In this document: piece by piece, positions 18,100-20,317 of the stretch
Numbering within the stretch: position 1 is the stretch's first letter
Layout: every line of letters begins with the position of its first letter
From: a virus
Strand: one strand, 5' to 3'
IMG/VR virus record: IMGVR_UViG_3300035145_000162
Span: 1-20,317 of that record
DNA length: 20,317 nucleotides
The notes under the pieces: generated by a model
Database searches by the model: none
What the model saw: only the letters and a program-made list of their open reading frames with translations
What the model was told of the DNA's origin: nothing
Made by a program: the position numbers and the translations under genes

Positions 18100-18635
18100 T
18101 AGTAATCTAAGTCAATCCAACCAGTGATAATTGTTTTCTCTGTATTACAGACACGTCCTCTGTGAGTATGTGTCCAATCAGCAGGCCATATGATAGTCTT
18201 ACCCACCTCGGCGCTGACGTATTTATTTTGATATTCAAACTCAGTGCCACCGTCAGGATTATCAGAAAGATACGTCATCCACACAAGGTGACGGTCTCTC
18301 GTTCCACGACGATCACTCCTCTCCCAATGCCATACTTTATAACCTTCGTTAGGTTCGTATCTCTGGATGTTAAACAACTCAGAGACCTTACAAGGCATTA
18401 CTCCAGCATATGGGAAGAGATCAAAGTATTTCTCACATACATCACTAAGTTGAGACATGTACTGAAGAATACAATCTTCACTCTTCTCTAACATGCGATG
18501 TAGGTGTAGGTCTGTTGAATGCTTCCCATCAGTATAGGATGTCTTCCGTAGGTACTTACACTCATCGTAGTACCTCAGAAGATCATCACATACTTTCTTA
18601 TCTACCCAACCCTCATAGATGAAGTTCGGTGTCAA
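18099..18635 (-). CDS. 2-oxoglutarate/Fe(II)-dependent oxygenase (prolyl 4-hydroxylase-like)
   Basis: The C-terminal half carries the double-stranded beta-helix signature of the prolyl 4-hydroxylase branch. WHWERSD gives His103 and Glu105 (an HxE form of HxD), RHLVWMTYLSD is the core strand, GGTEFEYQ follows, and THTHRG supplies the distal His158. Lys167, nine residues later in EKTIITGW, fits the 2-oxoglutarate carboxylate site. Numbering is from the TTG at 18635, which lies one base after the TGA of the small basic gene and gives 178 residues. A GTG at 18653 is also possible. An ATG at 18755 gives 218 residues, but its first 40 are an out-of-frame reading of the upstream gene and look non-native. 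The enzyme should use O2 and 2-oxoglutarate to hydroxylate a substrate that cannot be told from sequence. Such enzymes are common in marine T4-like phages, and the baseplate setting suggests a virion protein substrate. Confidence 0.88.
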   Translation of the reverse strand: MTPNFIYEGWVDKKVCDDLLRYYDECKYLRKTSYTDGKHSTDLHLHRMLEKSEDCILQYMSQLSDVCEKYFDLFPYAGVMPCKVSELFNIQRYEPNEGYKVWHWERSDRRGTRDRHLVWMTYLSDNPDGGTEFEYQNKYVSAEVGKTIIWPADWTHTHRGRVCNTEKTIITGWIDLDY

Positions 18636-18636
18636 C

Positions 18637-18786
18637 TCATTTACCCTGTCCACGGTAACGCTTCTTTGCCTTGTTCCGAGACGTTGCTGACAATTTCGTA
18701 TGCTGTCCAGATCCTTGACGAGTTTTCTTCGGACGACTTTCAATAGTAGGTCCACCGCTCAGTCCGACTTTTGCTCTTGTTGCCAT
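18637..18786 (-). CDS. Very small basic protein (49 residues), conserved-looking
   Basis: A 49-codon gene runs from ATG at 18786 to TGA at 18637-18639. The protein starts MATRAKVGLSGGPTIESRPK and ends KKRYRGQGK. It has 14 Lys/Arg, one acidic residue, and many Gly, Ser and Thr, so it is probably flexible and may bind nucleic acid or an acidic protein surface. I recall near-identical short proteins in T4-like cyanophages but no known function. The start is one base after the TAA of the PAAR-like gene (TAATATG), and the stop touches the oxygenase start, so the three are likely coupled. No own ribosome-binding site is evident. Its presence decides against the long ATG start of the oxygenase. Confidence 0.8.
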   Translation of the reverse strand: MATRAKVGLSGGPTIESRPKKTRQGSGQHTKLSATSRNKAKKRYRGQGK

Positions 18787-18787
18787 A

Positions 18788-19165
18788 TTATGTTGGTGTA
18801 GGATTTACAATATCAATTGTAGGATACTTGAACGGTCCTGTCAAGGTCCTTGGTGTACTTACTCCAACTAGACTTGCCTCATCACCAGTGACTGCGAATA
18901 ACTGTCCATTGATAAACACACTGTTGTTTACAACTGGATTGATCCTTCGCTGACCTGGTTGACATGGTGCAGGTACTAGTGGATTGACCTTTACACCATC
19001 CACTGCCTCTGGGAAGTTCGTAGAACTATAGTAATTAACTTGCTGTCCCTCAAAGTATACGTTAGGACTGACAGCAACGTTTCCTCCAAGTGGTTTTGCA
19101 GGATACAAACAGTTTCCATCCGTACTGGGCGAATCTACACAGTCTGGTCCAACTACATTTGGCAT
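18788..19165 (-). CDS. PAAR-like / small virion protein
   Basis: This 125-residue protein is rich in Pro, Gly, Val and Asn. It contains two related units, SPNVYFEGQQVNYYSST (residues 33-49) and NNSVFINGQLFAVTGDE (80-96). They resemble the xxNVFINGxPxxxxGD turns of PAAR-repeat proteins, which cap the central spike of contractile tails (gp5.4 in T4). It has no histidine at all, whereas classical PAAR tips bind a metal through His and Cys. Three Cys (9, 19, 68) are the only candidate ligands. A role at the tail tip is plausible from the repeats and from lying in the baseplate region, but a general small virion protein is the alternative. The ATG at 19165 has a GGCGG ribosome-binding site (AAAGGCGGTGTAAC) and follows the coiled-coil gene by one base. 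Confidence 0.6.
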   Translation of the reverse strand: MPNVVGPDCVDSPSTDGNCLYPAKPLGGNVAVSPNVYFEGQQVNYYSSTNFPEAVDGVKVNPLVPAPCQPGQRRINPVVNNSVFINGQLFAVTGDEASLVGVSTPRTLTGPFKYPTIDIVNPTPT

Positions 19166-19166
19166 G

Positions 19167-19394
19167 TTACACCGCCTTTGCTACTTTTACTAGATCTTGC
19201 TTGATCCCTTCTATGTTATTATGTAGATAGTCTAAAGTATCACTTAGCGTCTCGTGCTTACTCGTCGCTGGTCGCCTGTACATCAATGTAGGGCGCTCCA
19301 GATGGGATACTCGCTGCTCCAGGTTCTCTAACCTCTCTGACAACTTCAGGAGTGCTGTCTCCAATTTCTGCTGTCGCTTCATTAACTCTTCCAT
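19167..19394 (-). CDS. Small coiled-coil protein
   Basis: The preferred start is the ATG at 19394, giving 75 residues. It is preceded by GAGGTGATC six bases upstream, a nine-base perfect complement to the 3' end of bacterial 16S rRNA. A GTG at 19406 lies inside that site and is therefore less likely. Residues about 1-37 (MEELMKRQQKLETALLKLSE onward) form heptads with Leu/Met at a and d positions, so a coiled coil is expected. A short middle with Pro and Arg and a second amphipathic helix near the C-terminus follow. It probably oligomerises. It overlaps the upstream gene by 137 bases in another frame. I recognise no named family; a chaperone or baseplate accessory role is a guess. Confidence 0.75.
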   Translation of the reverse strand: MEELMKRQQKLETALLKLSERLENLEQRVSHLERPTLMYRRPATSKHETLSDTLDYLHNNIEGIKQDLVKVAKAV

Positions 19395-19509
19395 CGTTTT
19401 GATCACCTCTCATGAATGCATTAGATGCTCTACTTTCAAACTCGTCGCAGAACGCATCGAAGTTTTCCAAAATTTCATCATAATCTTTGAAGTCAACTTT
19501 TTGGGGCAT
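19258..19509 (-). CDS. Small acidic protein of unknown function, first gene of the structural cluster
   Basis: This 83-residue protein begins MPQKVDFKDYDEILENFDAF, a helical acidic N-terminal part of about 35 residues. The remainder (MRGDQNDGRVNEATAEIGDS onward) is Gly/Pro/Ala/Glu-rich and probably disordered. The last 45 or so codons share DNA with the coiled-coil gene in a different frame. The ATG at 19509 follows a long A-run with no strong ribosome-binding site, and a GATAAATA late-type promoter lies about 58 bases upstream. I do not recognise a function. The ordered, characteristic N-terminus makes it a likely real gene; the tail may be shaped by the overlap. Confidence 0.75.
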   Translation of the reverse strand: MPQKVDFKDYDEILENFDAFCDEFESRASNAFMRGDQNDGRVNEATAEIGDSTPEVVREVREPGAASIPSGAPYIDVQATSDE

Positions 19510-19566
19510 TTTTTTGCTGGGAAATTTTTTTAGAATTCAAGGTTTTGAAAAAACCATTTCGTAAAA

Positions 19567-19574
19567 TATTTATC
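19567..19574 (-). promoter_or_regulatory. Late-type promoter at the head of the structural cluster (GATAAATA)
   Basis: The minus strand reads GATAAATA, one base from the TATAAATA late consensus. It lies after the terminator of the preceding block and about 58 bases before the ATG at 19509, the expected place for the first late promoter of the cluster. Confidence 0.6.
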
Positions 19575-19647
19575 GATCGTCTGGATACTTTTGTAGGTTA
19601 GGGAAGTACCCCATTTTTGATATCGCTTGGCGCTTCGCGACCACATT

Positions 19648-19672
19648 AAAAAGGGGCATATCACTGCCCCCT
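19648..19672 (-). terminator. Rho-independent terminator after the accessory genes
   Basis: On the minus strand GGGGCA and TGCCCC form a 6-bp stem around a 6-base loop, extendable by a G-U and an A-U pair, followed by five T residues. It lies 17 bases after the stop of the gene ending at 19689 and separates it from the structural cluster. Confidence 0.88.
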
Positions 19673-19688
19673 GTCCCCTCGGACTGTG

Positions 19689-19934
19689 CTAGTAGTCGTT
19701 GCACAGTTCTTCGAGCATCTCGTCCATCTCGTCATGGTCGATGCCCTTGTCATCCCATGCGAGGTCGTCGCCGTTCTTCATGCCGAACACCTGAAGATGG
19801 GGGATCAGTTTGGCGTAACCGCTGTGCCCGTAGATGCGTGCCATGCGGTAGAGGTGCTCTTCGTTGTTGATCCAAAGACTGGCGCACCATGTCTCCCAGT
19901 TTGCCCATCCGTTGTAATCAGTTGCTGTGGTCAT
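19689..19934 (-). CDS. Small protein with NGWANWETW motif, function unknown
   Basis: This 81-residue protein contains NGWANWETWCASLWINNEE (about residues 8-26), the N-G-W-x-N-x-E-T-W signature of a family of short proteins seen in phages and bacteria. I believe it has only a DUF-type name. The remainder is helical with a strongly acidic C-terminal third (DDKGIDHDEMDEMLEELCND). Its codons are clearly richer in G and C at third positions than the structural genes. An extended -10 element (TGCTATAAT) lies about 30 bases upstream of the ATG, and a Rho-independent terminator follows the stop. It may therefore be expressed apart from the late genes. The function is unknown; a small early or auxiliary phage protein is the likeliest class. 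Confidence 0.82.
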   Translation of the reverse strand: MTTATDYNGWANWETWCASLWINNEEHLYRMARIYGHSGYAKLIPHLQVFGMKNGDDLAWDDKGIDHDEMDEMLEELCNDY

Positions 19935-19960
19935 GTGGTTCGTTTGTTGTGTATGTGTTT

Positions 19961-19969
19961 ATTATAGCA
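19961..19969 (-). promoter_or_regulatory. Extended -10 (sigma70-type) promoter element TGCTATAAT
   Basis: The minus strand reads TGCTATAAT, an exact TGnTATAAT extended -10 box that needs little or no -35 element; no good -35 was seen. The ATG of the downstream gene is 26 bases after the box, leaving a leader of about 20 bases. The element is followed by AAA, as in the similar box at 20251-20256. Confidence 0.6.
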
Positions 19970-19974
19970 GGCAC

Positions 19975-20244
19975 TCAACGCGCCCACCTGTCACCGTAGA
20001 CAGTTCCCCAACCGTCACGCTGTGCCCTGCGTCTGTCATAGTCCTCTGCTGTGAAGTGATCATCAAAATCACCCTCATCAGTGACACCGCGCACCATGTC
20101 CCCAAAGGTCACGGTTTCATATTGGGCGGCACGCCTACAGGTTGCCCGCTCGATGCGTTCCTGTTCTAGGACCTGCAACGCGATGCGGTTGAGTTCGGGA
20201 GAGGTGGCATAGATGCCGTTGCTGTCAAAGTTGATTTTGTTCAT
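19975..20244 (-). CDS. Small charged protein of unknown function
   Basis: The preferred start is the ATG at 20244, giving 89 residues that begin MNKINFDSNGIYATSPELNR. The frame is open to 20310, but the extra N-terminal 22 residues would be read through a TATAAT element and look unlike protein. The protein has a helical Arg/Glu-rich middle (VLEQERIERATCRRAAQYET) and an acidic-then-basic C-terminus (TAEDYDRRRAQRDGWGTVYG). No membrane segment or known domain was recognised. The third-position G+C preference is like that of its neighbour at 19689. It ends 40 bases before the next gene with no terminator between them, so the two may be partly co-transcribed. Confidence 0.72.
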   Translation of the reverse strand: MNKINFDSNGIYATSPELNRIALQVLEQERIERATCRRAAQYETVTFGDMVRGVTDEGDFDDHFTAEDYDRRRAQRDGWGTVYGDRWAR

Positions 20245-20250
20245 GCCTTT

Positions 20251-20256
20251 ATTATA
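20251..20256 (-). promoter_or_regulatory. TATAAT -10-like element immediately before the 89-residue gene
   Basis: The minus strand reads TATAATAAAGGC followed by the ATG at 20244. The box ends only six bases before the start codon, so a transcript starting at the usual distance would begin at or very near the ATG. No good -35 was seen. It shares TATAATAAA with the element before the neighbouring gene. Confidence 0.45.
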
Positions 20257-20317
20257 GGGGACAGGTTGCCTAGTTGGCGGCAGAGTAGGACACTTCGCCC
20301 ACTGACACACGCACCCA

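Larger units (their letters stand above)
19510..19688 (-). other. 179-base intergenic region between the accessory block and the structural cluster
   Basis: No coding frame was seen. It holds the accessory terminator (19648-19672) and a late-type promoter (19567-19574). It also has a short inverted repeat, GGTTTT/AAAACC at 19541-19555, in the leader of the acidic gene. A long T-run on the plus strand (19524-19531) reads as an A-run in the transcript. Confidence 0.7.

Noticed and set aside
18215-18225. AATAAATA on the minus strand inside the oxygenase gene as a late promoter
   Set aside because: It is internal to coding sequence, imperfect, and too far from any downstream start to be convincing.
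18636-18755. 40-residue N-terminal extension of the oxygenase from the ATG at 18755
   Set aside because: It is an out-of-frame reading of the 49-codon basic gene, and the conserved part of the oxygenase starts after it.
19541-19555. Inverted repeat GGTTTT/AAAACC in the leader of the acidic gene as a terminator
   Set aside because: The stem is short and A+T-rich, the loop is three bases, and no T-tract follows directly on either strand.
20245-20310. 22-residue N-terminal extension of the 89-residue protein, from 20310
   Set aside because: It would be translated across a TATAAT element, is Pro/Cys-rich and looks non-native.
1-20317. tRNA genes, CRISPR arrays, insertion sequences, integrase or attachment sites
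   Set aside because: None was seen on either strand; the repeats in the large gene are diverged protein-level modules, not DNA direct repeats.

Overview
The window looks like part of the late (virion structure) region of a T4-like marine myovirus, most probably a cyanophage of Synechococcus or Prochlorococcus. The evidence is protein level. In order there are recognisable relatives of T4 gp25, gp6, gp7 and gp8, then a large tail protein of the DUF4815 type. Upstream of gp25 sits a cluster of small genes of the kind I associate with T4-like cyanophages: a PAAR-like protein, a tiny basic protein and a 2-oxoglutarate/Fe(II) oxygenase with the phage-type WHWE and THTHRG motifs. T4-type late promoter elements (TATAAATA or GATAAATA) stand before several of these genes. 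No host gene, tRNA, rRNA, CRISPR array, integrase or insertion sequence was seen.

All genes lie on the minus strand, so transcription runs from high to low coordinates. At the right edge (about 19.7-20.3 kb) are two small non-structural genes of unknown function. Their DNA is visibly more G+C-rich, and each has a TATAAT-type promoter element. A Rho-independent terminator (19648-19672) closes this block. A late-type promoter (19567-19574) then begins the structural cluster. The first part holds an acidic protein overlapped out of frame by a coiled-coil protein, then a PAAR-like protein, a 49-residue basic protein not listed by a 60-residue ORF cutoff, the oxygenase, a conserved protein of unknown function and a short protein. 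The genes are packed with TAATG-type junctions or overlaps, which suggests translational coupling.

A second late-type promoter (17259-17266) precedes gp25, gp6 and a 10.35-kb gene for a 3449-residue gp7-like protein. Overlapping late promoter elements (4673-4686) precede gp8. A strong terminator (2785-2812) ends the gp8 transcript, and its T-tract lies 5 bases from the promoter (2772-2779) of the DUF4815-type gene, which runs off the left end with 912 codons visible.

Together gp25, gp6, gp7 and gp8 would build the baseplate wedge. The most unusual object is the gp7-like protein. Two blocks that lie close together in the C-terminal part of T4 gp7 (1032 residues) are separated here by about 1600 residues of inserted beta-rich modules, including a YHYH-type domain. 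More beta-rich modules and a duplicated helical domain follow the second block. Related Gly-Ser-Gly-Tyr modules also occur in the enlarged gp8 and in the DUF4815-type protein, so the whole baseplate periphery seems to have grown from a shared set of modules. The functions of the small genes are largely unknown.
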